From the NCBI RefSeq assembly GCF_000340215.1, contig NW_006921535.1, positions 5,741,414-5,805,413 on the forward strand: a stretch of DNA of 64,000 bases. The letters run 5' to 3'. The DNA comes from Pseudocercospora fijiensis CIRAD86. Its lineage: Eukaryota > Ascomycota > Dothideomycetes > Mycosphaerellales > Mycosphaerellaceae. This document shows positions 1 through 12,020 of the stretch, one piece after another (the stretch's first letter is position 1; each line of letters opens with the position of its first letter). Under the pieces are notes generated by a model. The model worked only from the letters and a program-made list of their open reading frames with translations. It was not told the DNA's origin and did not search any database. The translations under genes and the position numbers were made by a program.

Positions 1-2396
1 ACTACATTCCCGGACATATAGACTAATAAGGACAAGTGTAGACTATAATAGAAGGGAAAGCAAGAGCCCTAGGCTAACACTTCTTCTATAGAAAAGTATA
101 AGCAGACCTATTAGATATAAGGGAGATAGAATAAGAGACTCTACTACTAGGCACACTAAGAGACACCTAGGTTAAACCCGAAACTATTAAAAGGATCCTA
201 AAGAAAATTCTAGGAAATAAGGCACTAAGAGAAGACAAGATCTACAACAAACTTCTAAAAGTATATAGGAAGGGGCTAGCCCTAGCACTAGCTAATATCT
301 TTTTATAAAGCCTAGCACTAGGACACTATCTAAGACTATTTAGGAAGTCCCTAACAGTAGTGCTAAGGAAGCCCTAGAAGGAAGACTATATACAGCTCAA
401 GGCCTATAGACTAATAGCCCTACTTAATACAATAGGCAAGGTACTAGAAAAAATTGTCGCTAAAAGGCTAACAACCTTTACCGAGGAAAGGAACATCCTT
501 CTTAAAGGCTAGATAGGAGGAAGAAAGAAGAGGTTAATACTAATAGCTATAGAACTAATTATAGAATAGATTAAGCATATCTAGCACTATAGTTAAAACT
601 AGGTAGCAACCCTCCTCTCCCTTAATATCTTAGGAGCCTTTAATAATATCTCCTATAAAAGGCTCCTATATATACTTAAACAGAAAGCTATACTAAACTA
701 GATAGTCTAATTCATCTAGTCCTTCCTACAGGAAAGATTAATACAGCTTATTCTAGGCAAATTTAAATTAGACCTAATGCTAACCAAAAAGGGAATCCCC
801 TAAGGATCAATACTCTCCCTAATCCTCTTCCTTATCTTTATAGCAGACCTACTCCTACTCCTAGAATCAAAAAACACATTAGTATTAGGGTTTGTAGATA
901 ATACGAACATCCTAGCCTAGTCTAAGACAATAGAAACCAACTGTAAGATCCTAGAAGAGAAGCACTAGGAGTATAAAAAATAGGTAAGGAGGCATAGAGC
1001 AAAATTCGCCCTAGAAAAGTACTAGCTTATCTACTTTAGTAAGGCTAAATCAACCTATAATATAAAGCAATTAATTACTATCTAAGGCTTTGAAACCTAA
1101 CTATTAGCAGAGCTTAGGGTACTAGGGATCTAGCTGGATCTAAAACTAAATTAGGGACTATAAGTAAAGAAGGCAAAGTAGAGGGCAGATACTAACATAC
1201 AATCTATTAATAGGCTTATAGCCTCTATATAGGGGGCTACATTCGAGAAAGCTAAAGTTATATACAAAGCAATTGTTAAGCTAGCAATGCTGTATAGAGC
1301 ATAGATATAGACAGCCTAAGAGAAAACACTAAAGAGGATTGAATAACTAGTTAGTAGGTCCTAAACCTAAAGCCTAAAGAAAATCCTAGGAGCATATAAA
1401 ACTATACTAATAAGGGTAGTAGAAATAGAATTAGGGGTCCTACTAGTTAAACAATACTTTAAGGGACTAAGACACTAATATATAGCAAAGATAATAGAAT
1501 ACCTAGCCTAATAGACTATCTAAAAGGTACTAGACAAGATAAAAGCCTAGTGCATTAGGACTAGGAGGCGAGATAGACTATAAATAACTCTCTAGAAAGT
1601 TAAAGACCTAGAGCAATATAGAGTCTTAATAAGAGAAATACTAGAGAAAGAGCTTTAGGGACCAAATATAAGGCTAAAGGAAGACAAACTAAAGGGAGAG
1701 AAACAAAGCCTAGTAGAATCAATTGCTAGATACCTATAAGAGTAGGAATAGAATAAAACACAAGTTAGACTAGGAACCCTAAAGGCACTAATCAAATTTA
1801 GTCAATATAACTACTAGCTCTATAAGGACCTAAATAGGGCCGAGGTAAGCCTAGCTATCTAAATCAGATCTAAATACATTAGATTCAGATCTTACCTATT
1901 TAGAAGAAACGTCCTAGGAATTGAAAGTAGGGCTTACTAATATAGCTACTAATCTTAGAACCCTAAGTATATACTGCTAGTCTACCCTTAATAGTTAGAA
2001 GGCAGAAGTAATTAGAGACTAAAAGCAATAGAAAGGGAATACGACAAACTAATCTAGAGCAAAGAAGACCTAAAGAGGATAGTAAAGTAGATTATTAAAT
2101 AGGGATTTGTATAACAATTCGCACTAGCAAGGGAAACTAAGGAGTAGATAAGAAGGAGGGAAGAAGAGGGGGAAAGAAGGGTAGGGCAGTAGGCAAGGTA
2201 GTTAGAGGGTAACAACTATAATACTAGTATACCCTAGAGGAAGGAGAATAAGGAAACAAGGAAGATTAACACTTATAAATAGGACAGGAGGGAGGTTTTT
2301 ACTAACTAAGTTAGTTTCCTACCTAAAACAATACATAGAAACAGACCTACATAGGCCGAAAGGCACTACAATAGGCAAATGAAATATCTATCTATC
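1..2396 (+). mobile_element. Tad1-like LINE (non-LTR retrotransposon) remnant, RIP-mutated
   Basis: Reading through frequent TAG stops on the plus strand gives a non-LTR reverse transcriptase. Seen: a KAYRLIALLNTIGKVLEKI-like block near 400-460, GGRKKRLI near 530, a GIPQGS-equivalent near 790-805, and the catalytic block GFVDNTNIL at 888-914. Downstream (about 1850-2000) is a C-terminal region like the RNase H/zinc tail of fungal Tad elements. The element starts before the window, so its 5' end (ORF1, endonuclease) is not seen. It ends in a short TATC-type tail that abuts DNA-transposon sequence, so it inserted into that transposon. TAG replaces expected Q and W codons throughout, and the second catalytic Asp is Asn. 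It is dead. The clade assignment rests on recalled family motifs. Confidence 0.85.
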
Positions 2397-3157
2397 TATA
2401 TTATTAGAATTCTTCTCTTCTAAGCTATACTACTACAACTACCGCTATTATAAGGTCCAAATATCTATTATAGAATGCGCTATTAACTATTAATAAAGAT
2501 GCTAAGCTCCGAAGGGCTATTAAACGCTTCCGCGCCGGCGAATACGATACTAAAGTAGCCTATTGTTAGGACTTCGAAATTCTATATATAACCTTTAACG
2601 ATCGAGTCCGCGGACTCTACGGTAGTATACTCGAGTTTAGAGATAGTTAGAAGCGGTTAAATTAAATAGAATAAATTAAAGATAGCGGAAGAGAAGATTG
2701 CCGTACTTAAGAGTATAGCAAGTAAGGCGGACGTAGTAGACAAGGCGGCTATTAATGCCCTCCTAGTACTCGACTATATAGTAGATCTAACTAACGAGGT
2801 TAAGTAGGAGGCGAACGATACCGACGATAAACTAGACGGTAAGGTTCTATTCTTAGTAGAAGATAATAGCGACGTCGAACTCCTCGATCTACGGTAGGCT
2901 AATCTACGTTTAAATATAGAATAGTTATCTATATAGGACATATACGATAGGGGCTTCTTTAGGGATAATAAAGCCGCCTAAATCTAGTAGAAAAGCCGTC
3001 GACTAATTAGAAGCCGAGAAATACCTATTAACTATTAAAAGTGTACTTAATCGACGTATCTCGGTCGATTAAGTGCCCTTAGAGGTGCGGCCTCGGCTAG
3101 AGTCCGGATTTAGGGAAGCTAGCTTTCTAAGACATATATATACTATTATACTATAAC
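2397..3157 (+). mobile_element. pogo/Fot1-like transposon copy 1, left part, internally deleted
   Basis: Bases 2397-2660 match 14254-14515 of the complete copy almost base for base. The match then jumps at about 2660 to sequence equivalent to 16434 onward, so about 1.9 kb of transposase is missing. The right side stops exactly at the Gypsy LTR (3158) and resumes at 10660. The left TIR is not in the window because the LINE interrupts it. Differences from copy 2 are nearly all C-to-T or G-to-A, as RIP predicts. Confidence 0.88.
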
Positions 3158-3353
3158 TGTAAGAAGGGTATGTTAGTAGGTAGATAGGGTGGTGGTAGGT
3201 ACGAGTAGTATTCGATAAGGATCTAGGAGGAGAGGGAGGAAGGTAGGAGAGTTGGCCTAACGCTAAGCGCTAAGCCCTGCCTAAGGCACTAAGACCCTGG
3301 CTTCACTCGGCCTAATTATATGCCAATCACGTATAGCCTCTTTGGCTCTGACA
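3158..3353 (-). repeat. 3' LTR of Gypsy element 1
   Basis: Direct repeat partner of 10464-10659. It begins TGTAAGAAGG and ends GGCTCTGACA, the TG...CA ends typical of LTRs. 196 bp. Confidence 0.92.
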
Positions 3354-4999
3354 TACGCTTCCCTTCTAAAGGCCGCGCCCTCGTAGCCTGTCTATGTTCT
3401 ACGACCTCTATTGCCGCTAACTTAGCAAGTCTAATAAGCTGCTTAGCCCGCACTAAATTGAACACTTAACTACCTAATTATATAACTATGTCAAACCTTA
3501 CCTCTAAACAATATAATGTATAACTCTAACTGCGCTATCTCTATATACAATGAACTATAAAGTGATATATATCTACAAGAATTAAGGGCCTTCGACTAAT
3601 TACAATACGAGCGCGTCTTCCCTACTATAATAGGTAGACGTACGAGGTATTGCAGCCCTGCCTCCGCTCTAAGTAATATCGTACCGAGTTCTCTGCGTCT
3701 ACTCTAAAAGACCTAGAAATGTCCGCTCTAAGGGTTTGTCCGTTCCGAGGGTTGTTCTTGTTGTTCGTAGTTTCGCTAGCCCTAATTAGCTAGGTTTAGT
3801 AGCCTTTAAGTGTCAATCTTATCTTATCTTTTTAAAAAAAACACAGCTTATCTAGTTTCTATAGGTGAAGGCTATTATAAGTGTAGTAGTAGAGGTTCGT
3901 GTTACGGTTACTCGCGATAGATCGTTAGGTGACTTCTTATTACGTGCAAGCCGAGGCTTCTTTGGAGAGGCTAATACAAGCGGGAGGCAGAGACAGAATA
4001 ATTAGTACAAAGGTAATTCCAATTAGTGAGTAGGTAACATAAGTTGAACGCCTCGAGCTATAAGGGCATTCCGGCGTTCCTAAATACAAAGGAGACATCT
4101 TGTCTATAGTCGTAAGCGACGTAAGCGACGCTGTCGCTCTCGACCGCTCCTATCGCTCCTAGTAAGATAGAGCGACAGCTTAGCCTACTAGTCTTGGCGT
4201 CGCTCTAAGATCATATAAGGACTCTAACTAATCAGATCCGTAACAGTTCGCCTCGCTTAAAGGGTTAGATAGATCGAGGAGTAACCTATTGTCCGCAAGA
4301 TCGACCCTAGCTAGCTTAGCTCTATAGTTTTGCCTTTAGTTAGTCTATTAGTCGCTCAATCTTTTGACTTAGTCAAAGTTTTAACTTAGCCTTAAGGTTT
4401 TAATTAAACCTTTAACAGGCTCAAAGCTTTAATCAAAGTTTTGATTAAAGGTGCCTTAGGCTCGTAGTATAGGTAAGGTTGTGTCTGTAGGCGTAGCGAC
4501 AATAGTAAGTAATATTGACAATAGTAGCGCTAGTCGTCTTAGCGCTAACTTTACCTTCTTTAACTAACAATAACTCGGCAACACCGTTACTAATATAGCG
4601 GTGTCCTTCCTTTCTTAAATAGTAGTATACTCCGCAACACTATTACTAATATAGCCGCGCCGGCCGCGCTATCGTCATTATTACTATCGCTATTTACGCG
4701 CGCGCCGTCCTCGTAGATCGCCTAGGCCTTAAAGCCTCGATAGAATAAAGGAACAAGAGGGGGACCTATAGGGCGCGTTAGTAGAGAGGTGGTTTCCTAG
4801 AAGAGCAGCGAATAGTTAACGCGTTATAGCGCGCTTGTTAACACTTAGTGCGCGTTTACCCTAGTAGTGTAGTCTTATTGTCCTTTGTTGCTAACAATTG
4901 CTTGCCTCTAATTAGTTAGCTAATAGTACCCCGGGGGTAGCATTGTTCCTAGGCTTAGTAGTAACATTATAGGCATTATAAGCTCTTAGCCTTCTTTGT

Positions 5000-7900
5000 G
5001 TTCTTTACGCTAGTCCAATACTCATTCAACAACTCAGTTATATCTTTAAACGAGTCTTTAGCCTCCTATAAGTCCTATTTAGGTAAATAGCCTTGCTATC
5101 TTAATAGGTACTCTTTCTTGCCCTACCTAGTCCGATGCTTTAGGATACGTTCTATAGACTACAGCTCTTCGCTATTAGCTAGTATGTCCTCGGATTCAGT
5201 AGGTGCTTTATCGCCTTCGCGCTAGTAGTATAGTTTAAGGAGGGAGATATAGAAGGTGTTATAGATGGTATAATAAGGTGGAAGCTATAACTAGTAGGCC
5301 TAGCTATTGCCCTTCGGTTCTCGGATGCGAAATAGGCTAATGTATCTTAGTGCGAGCTTAGGCCTTGTTTTACTATTAGGCGATAGGTGTTTGCGGATAC
5401 GGAGGTTCTTAGTACTAAGCATAACTATGTCGCCTTGTTTAAAGGTTATTAGTGTGTAACGCTTATCGTAGTAGGCCTTTTAGTATTCTTAAGCCTTTGT
5501 TAACTTCTTAGCTATCTTAGCATAGATTTCTCGCATCTTCTAGACACGTTCTATTGCCGCTAGTGTCTCTAGTACTTAACGCGCTTCCCTTTCCTTACGC
5601 TCGGCCTCGAGCGAGGTAAATAGATCTTATAGCAACGCGGCGTTTTGACCTATTATAGCTATATATAGTGAAACCTTAGTTGATAAGTGTATACTATTGT
5701 TATATACGAATTCTATAGGCTGTAGGAGATTGACCTAATCCTTAGGATTCTCGTTGATATAACTGCGTAGGTACTGCTATAGGGTGGCATTCTGTCTCTC
5801 TATTTGACCGTTAGTCTATAGATAGAAGGCTGTTAATAGCCGATGCTTTAGTCTTAGCTATAGGCATATTTCGCTCTAATAGTGCGATGTGAATGTCGAG
5901 CCCCTATCGGAGACTATCCCCTTAGGTGTTCCCTAATAGGTATAGAAGATGTTAGTCTACAGCGCCTCTACTATATTAATAGCAGTCCAATCCTTGCGAG
6001 CAGGAATATAGCGAGCACCCTTAGTAAATCGGTCTACAATAACTAGTATAGCGTTAAAGACGTCTTTGCTTCCTCTTCGCTTAGTAGGGGGAAGACCTAT
6101 AATAAAGTCTATTGTAAGCTCTGTAAAAGGCTTCTTTAGAATAGGGAGTAAAGATAACTCGCCAAATAGCAAGTGCTTAGGTGCTTTAACTCGTTAATAT
6201 ACGGCACACGTGTTTACGTAGTCCTTTATATCCCGCTTACTATTTAGCTAGTAGTATATACGCGATAGTAGCTCGTGCGACCTCTCTATACTATAGTAAC
6301 CGGTAAGCTTACTATTATAGTGTCGCTTAAGAAGTTCTTATCTAATCGATTGTTTAGCGGGGATATAGTATCTGCCCTTAAACCTTAAGTAACCTTTGTC
6401 GTCGATCGACTAATTACTCTTACTAGATCGAGTCTTTCGCCTACTTACAAGCTTGTCTATACGTTTAGCAGTAAAGGCGTCCCTCTACTAAGCCCGTAAT
6501 AGCTTATCTATAAACGATTGACTATCCCTATTTGTAAGGTTATTTAATAGTACCCTCGCTATTAAACGAGGTACGTATTGTATATATCTAATAGCACTAG
6601 TAGCCGGATCAACTGTATTAGTGCTTTAATCGCTGTTACTGTATATAGCGATATCGACTAGGGAGTTATTATAACTTCTCCTGTCTGTGTCCTTAGCTCT
6701 TGCCCTAACACGTACTGTTAATATAGTAAGAGCATTAATATGCTTTAAGCCGTCGCGGAGTCCGGTAAGCCGCTTATCCTACGCGTGCTTATTAACAATA
6801 CGGGCTATAGCAATCTTATACTACAGGGTTAGAAACAATAAATTGATGGATTGCTGAGTCCCGCTATCGTAATTAGGTCGCCTCGATAGGCTATTAGCAG
6901 GGTTGCTTACGCCTAGCCGATATAATATATTAAAATCAAACCTAGCGAGGTAGACGGCCTATCTAGCCTGTCGACCTATAACTCTAGTAACCTTAGTAAT
7001 GCTACGGAGGTTGTTATAGTCTGTATAGACCTATATCGTATATTAGGCCCTATCGAGGTAATGCCTCTAGTGCTTAAAGGCCTCGATAATAGCTAAGAGC
7101 TCTTGCTCGTAGGTCTCGTAGCGACGCTTAGCATCGATTATCTTCCTCGAGAAGAAGGTAATCGGGTGCTAGTAATAGTTATCATCTGATTGCTAGGATA
7201 TAATAGCCGATATAGCGAACTGTAAAGCGTTAGTCTCAATTCGGATCTGCTTGTTTAGTACGAAATAGTGTAATAAGGGGACTTTAGTAAAGCGCTGCTT
7301 TAGACCGTTAAAAGCGGCTTATGCTCTGTTAGTCTATTTAAACTCTCTAGTCGGGTTGGCCTTAGTTTTAGTAAGCTTAGTTAGGGGCATTACGTGTCGT
7401 AAATAGCCCTTAATAAAGCGACGATAGAAGTTAGCAAAACCTAGGAATAATTAAAGCTCCTTAATACTAGTAGGCGTTAGCTACTTAGTGATAGTCTTAA
7501 TCCGGTCAGGATCAGCCTTAATACCCTTAGTTGATATAAGGAAGCTAAGGAAGGACACCTCCTTAGTAGCAAAGGTGCATTTAGAAGGCTTGCAATATAG
7601 TCTATAGGCTCGTAGGCGATCGAGCACCTTACGGACTATAGCCTAGTGCTCCGCAATGTTAGGTAAGTGTATATAAACTAGGATATTATCTAGGTAAACC
7701 ACACAGAGATGGTTTAATAGGCCCGAAAGGGCCCGATTAATGTAGGACTAGAACGTTGTAGGGGCATTGGCTAAGCCGAATAGTATAACTAAGTACTCGA
7801 AATGCCTATAACGAGTGCGAAAGGCTATCTTCCATTCATCGCCCTTGCGGATACAGATGCGGTAATAGGCGTCCTTAATGTCCAATATAGTGTAGTAGTA

Positions 7901-8880
7901 AGCACTAGAAAGGCGATCGAGGGTCTTATTAATAAGAGGAAGTAGGCAGCGGTCTTTAATAGTAACAGCGTTAAGCCTACGATAATTAACACATAGACGT
8001 AGGCTACTATCCTTCTTTAGTACGAATAGGATAGGGGCGCTAGTAGGGCTGTTACTATACCGAATGCGACCGTTAGCTAGGTTTTCCTCTAGGTACTTAC
8101 GCAATATAGCAAGCTCTCGTTCACTAAGGTTGTAGAGGGGGCTAAAAGGGACCTCCTTACCCTCTATAATATTAATCTTATAATCCGTCTCTTTGAATAT
8201 AGGCAATGTCGATACCAAGTAGTATTTAAACACATTAATGTAGGTTTCTCGAATAGGCTCCGGTATACGAGCAAGCTAATTAGGGTCTATGCTATTAGGG
8301 GGCATAGGCTTATCGTTATCGCCTAATAGGTCGACTGTTAGGTTAGCTGCGGCAGGTATTAGGTTGCCGATAAATAGGACCCTAATATCGTTAGGGCACT
8401 CGCTAACATCGATGTATTTAATGTCCTCTTTCCTAGCGATTCTAAATCGCTACTATTAACTGCCTAAGTCTATAACTATAGCATAGTACTTAAGAACAGG
8501 GTTACTAATAACAATCTTAGATAGGAGGCTGTCTATATCTACCGCGTAGGCAGTAAAGTTTAGTAGGCGCTTATTGCCGAGGTCGTCCTTTAGGGCTATA
8601 TAGACATAGTAGGCCCTATAGGTTAAGTGCCGAGCGTTATTAAACTAAGCAAGGGTTAGCAGGTCAGTCCTAGGCAGTTGTCGAAGGTCTAATTGCTTAG
8701 CTAGGCGATAGCTAATAAGGGCGCTAACTGAATTTCCTAGATCTAGTATAACCTTAGTCTTATAGTTAGTGTCGGGCCCGGATATAAGACAGGTACGAGT
8801 AATAGCTAGCATAATGTCGATAGTCTTACGCCGTACGAGGCTAACAGTTAGTGCGGCGCTTACTCTTTTTTCGAAGGTTA
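5000..8880 (-). pseudogene. pol: Gypsy 1 pol: protease, RT, RNase H, integrase, chromodomain
   Basis: The longest open piece (7748-8233) is a Ty3-type reverse transcriptase with SSAYYYTILDIKDAYYRI and FEYLVILFGLANAP. The catalytic box lies downstream at 7685-7696 and reads YLDN instead of YLDD. A second open piece (5957-6172) is the start of the integrase core with DFIIGLPPTKRRGSKD and FNAILVIVDRFTKGARYIP. At about 5050-5210 the minus strand encodes a chromodomain-like block (KKEYLLRxQGY, with W codons mutated). About 1.6 kb between this and the 3' LTR has no recognisable domain. Stop codons and the D-to-N change make it non-functional. Confidence 0.88.
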
Positions 8881-8899
8881 GCCTATAGGGATAGCGTTA

Positions 8900-10209
8900 G
8901 CTGCTAAGAGGTGCTTTCGGTGCTTAGCGGTAGCACGGTCGATTCGGGCCTAGTCCTTAGGTTTGTCGCATTAGCCTAGTAGATAGCTAGTACTATTACA
9001 ATTGAAGTACTTCAACCCGGTTAGTAGACTGCCGTAGCTGTTATTGCTGCTATTATTAGTCGAGCGGTTAGCATTATAGGGATACGAGCCCCTTCTACGG
9101 CCCCTATTACGGCCTCCTCTATATAGCCGTCGGCTACGGCTTCTCCTACGGTCGTTACTACTATTCCTATTGTTAGCACTATTATTCTAGTAGGAACCTT
9201 AGTTTCCTCCGCGGCTACGATAGGTAGCTAGGCGTATCTTAGATTCCAACCGTTATTAGAGCTATACTACACGCTCTATAGTCTCGACTTTAACTATAAA
9301 TTGAATGCGTATAAGATTGGTCTGTTTAAATACACGGCGGCGGTCTAATTCAAGGACCAATTCCTATCGCAATTTAGGGCGTATTTCGGAAATCTAGATA
9401 GAGTCGGTCTTAGCTAGCAAATCGTCCTCGAGGGTCTTTAAATAGGCCTTAAATAAGCGAGCCGATTGATTAGTCTTTTGTTTAGCTCGAAGGTATTAGT
9501 CCTAAGCGTATTGTTGCCTTAGTATAGGGTTTCTAAGGGTGTCTAGCATAATAGTCTTATAGTCTTGCTACTAAACAGCGGTCTAGTCGTAAAGGGAATC
9601 AAAATGGTTATCCTATATACGCTTTAGGTCGCTATTAATGTACTACATAGCGTATACGACTAAGGAATAGTCGTCTAGTAGCGCTCTTAGTGCGTTGCGC
9701 TAGTTAAGCTTACAGTTACGGATATAGTCGTTATACTACTTTCGGCTAGAGCTATTAAATACGGTGTAGTCCTTAAGTTTAGTATCCTTCTTTTAGACTA
9801 GAACTGATAGCGAGGAAGGCCCTACTATCGGCTTAGTGTTAGTTGTTAGGGCCTCCTAAAGGCGGCGAATCTCGAGGAGATTATCCTTTAGCTATTGTTC
9901 TTAACGTAGGGTAGTAAGCCTGTTTTAGGTAGCTTCTTAAAGTCTCGCTACTAGCTAGGGCCTAAAGGCTAGTTAGCTATATCGACGGTTAACAATATTG
10001 TTAAGAATGTCGTCGATAGGCAATTCTAGGTCGTTACCTAGAATTACAGGTTCTTCTTTAATAGGCTCTCCGGTAGGCCCTTTAGTAGGAGGCACTTTAG
10101 TAGGCACTTTAGCGGGAACTGTGCTACTAGCGTTGTTATTACTAGCGCTGCTAGCGGCAGTACGGTTGTTGTTGCTTCGTAATAAGCCCGCTATTGTAAG
10201 GGGTAACAC
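8900..10209 (-). pseudogene. gag: Gypsy 1 gag with CCHC knuckle remnant
   Basis: The minus-strand ORF starting at 10209 begins MLPLTIAGLLRSNNNRTA, has a V/P/T-rich linker, and continues through TAG stops into a helical retrotransposon capsid-like region. Near 8960-9010 the reading contains FNCS...CDKPKD, a degenerate CCHC zinc knuckle. The position directly inside the 5' LTR fits gag. Broken by RIP stops. Confidence 0.75.
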
Positions 10210-10463
10210 TAATAATGTATTATAGGCCCCTAAGATACGGATATAGCGGAATTAGTAGATATCGGCTTAGTACGATTGACTCGGTATAATAGGCCGTATA
10301 GAAGGCCTTGCTTAATAATTAGTACGGTTGTTTCGATAGAATAGTACGTATAGGTCCCGTTCTTCGGGCGCAATATAGTTAGATTAGTTATTATAGCTAC
10401 ACCGCTAAAAGCTTGAAATAAGGACTATCTAGCTGCTGCCCTTAAAGGGTAGATCGAATACTA

Positions 10464-10659
10464 TATAAGAAGGGTATATTAGCAGGTAGATAGGGTAGTA
10501 GTAGGTACGAGTAGTATTCGATAAGGATCTAGGAGGAGAGAGAGGAAGGTAGGAGAGTTGGCCTAACGCCAAGCGCCAAGCCCTGCCTAAGGCACTAAGA
10601 CCCTAGCTTTACTCGGCCTAATTATATACTAATTACGTATAGCCTCTTTAGCTCTAATA
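10464..10659 (-). repeat. 5' LTR of Gypsy element 1
   Basis: Direct repeat of 3158-3353 with scattered transitions; its terminal dinucleotides have been RIPed (TATAAG at one end, CTAATA at the other). 196 bp. Confidence 0.92.
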
Positions 10660-11112
10660 ACAACTGTCCTTTAATACTTTATCTTTATATCTTATACGCT
10701 TGTTATATGTATTAATACCTTTTATTTGCGCTATTTGGTATATCTATATATAGTATAGATAGTGTATAATTAGTGTCGAGGGCTAGTAGTTAGCCTAATT
10801 CTAGCCTCTTATCGAAGCTCGGAGATTTAGCGGACATTGCCGACCCTCGCTAGACCCTAACTTAGCGGCACTTAGCTATTCGACTAGGCTTCAAACCACC
10901 TACTTCTACATTAGTATATTCTGCTATAATACATTGCCTACAATTTTAGAATTATAGAACTCGACGCTACGATTATTTTAGTGCAAAAATTAGTACAATT
11001 GCGTCGCTATAGAGCGTACAGTAATTCGTAGAAGTATCGATATAGAACGCTGAGATGCTTACAAATCCACGCTAACGAACGGCCGGAATCACGAAAGCCT
11101 CCTTATATACGT
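10660..11112 (+). mobile_element. pogo/Fot1-like transposon copy 1, right end with TIR
   Basis: Continues copy 1 after the Gypsy insertion and matches 16922-17374 of copy 2 over its full length with only transitions. It ends in the inverted repeat (complement of ACGTATATAAGGAGGC) at 11112, followed by TA at 11113-11114. This marks the edge of the first transposon block. Confidence 0.9.
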
Positions 11113-12020
11113 TATAAGCGTCCATCGAAAACGCGGTTTAAACCTAAGGCCTAGGCTTTTAGTGGATTGGTCGTCTATCCTCGTCCCTATACGCCTTATT
11201 CGCTATCCATCGATTGATCAACCGTTTTACTTACGGTACTTCAAACCCCGATGGCTTTACCAAAAGGAAGCCGGTGGACGAATCTTCTACCTACTGAATC
11301 CACCGATCCACCAACCTGATTCTGCACGGTCGACTTGGCTTGTCTCGGTGATATCTGTAGGCATGTTGCCGCATTATTCCAACCAATGTGGCTCCTTCAA
11401 ACCCCACGAGCATGTGAATTAGGATCATGCTATGCATTGGCTTCTCAATTAGAGTTCCAGCGTAAAGCAACGCTGAAACTTTGCGAATTGCCTCCGTCCC
11501 CACGGTCGTGGAGTACATAAAGCAGAATGGGGCCTTGCGACCTCCATATTCAAAGCAGAATTGCAGAACTGACCAACTATTATCATAGTCATGTACGGCA
11601 GACTGGAATGAAAGCAAGACTCGTCTTCAAAGCAAAGAAGCGGGCAGCACAGCACGGACCGATCGGCTGCGAGGATCAAGCCCAAAATACAACCATGCTT
11701 CGACCAGCTCCGACCCTGCAGCACCCAGACCTCACCCCGGACATACTTCACCACTCTTCGATACTACCAGTGACTACCATGAACGGGATCCTCGGGATCT
11801 GGCCAAAGCGCAAGGCAATTGTTATTGCTACCCATCAACCGGCAACCGCATTTGGCACAAACTTCACCTGGGTCGGCCTCCGACAACAGATTGAAAACGC
11901 GGCGTGATCTCTCAGGCCGAAGCCCGCTTTCTTTCCTCTGTCGCGCCCTCCTTTCTGATGGTGGCCGTTGGAACGCCACCCGCCGTTGCCGTCAATCTTC
12001 TCAAGTCGTATCCCAAAAAC
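11113..12020. other. Intergenic/5' region of the MFS gene
   Basis: Normal, un-RIPed base composition resumes here. Several overlapping ORFs of 60-126 codons exist on both strands, but none has recognisable content or coherent splice sites. It probably holds the promoter and 5' UTR of the transporter at 12021. Confidence 0.5.

Larger units (their letters stand above)
3158..10659 (-). mobile_element. Ty3/Gypsy chromodomain LTR retrotransposon 1 (7.5 kb), RIP-mutated
   Basis: It is bounded by 196-bp direct LTRs (3158-3353 and 10464-10659) that differ by C/T and G/A transitions. The target duplication is ATAAC at 3153-3157 and ACAAC at 10660-10664. The uninterrupted site in the other transposon copy (16922-16926) reads ACAAC, so the left copy was RIPed after insertion. 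Genes run on the minus strand in the order gag, protease, RT, RNase H, integrase, chromodomain. A purine-rich tract lies just inside the left LTR (3354-3370, minus strand), fitting a 3' LTR on the left. A TAG-initial sequence next to the right LTR could be a RIPed primer-binding site (inferred). All reading frames carry many stops. Confidence 0.93.
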
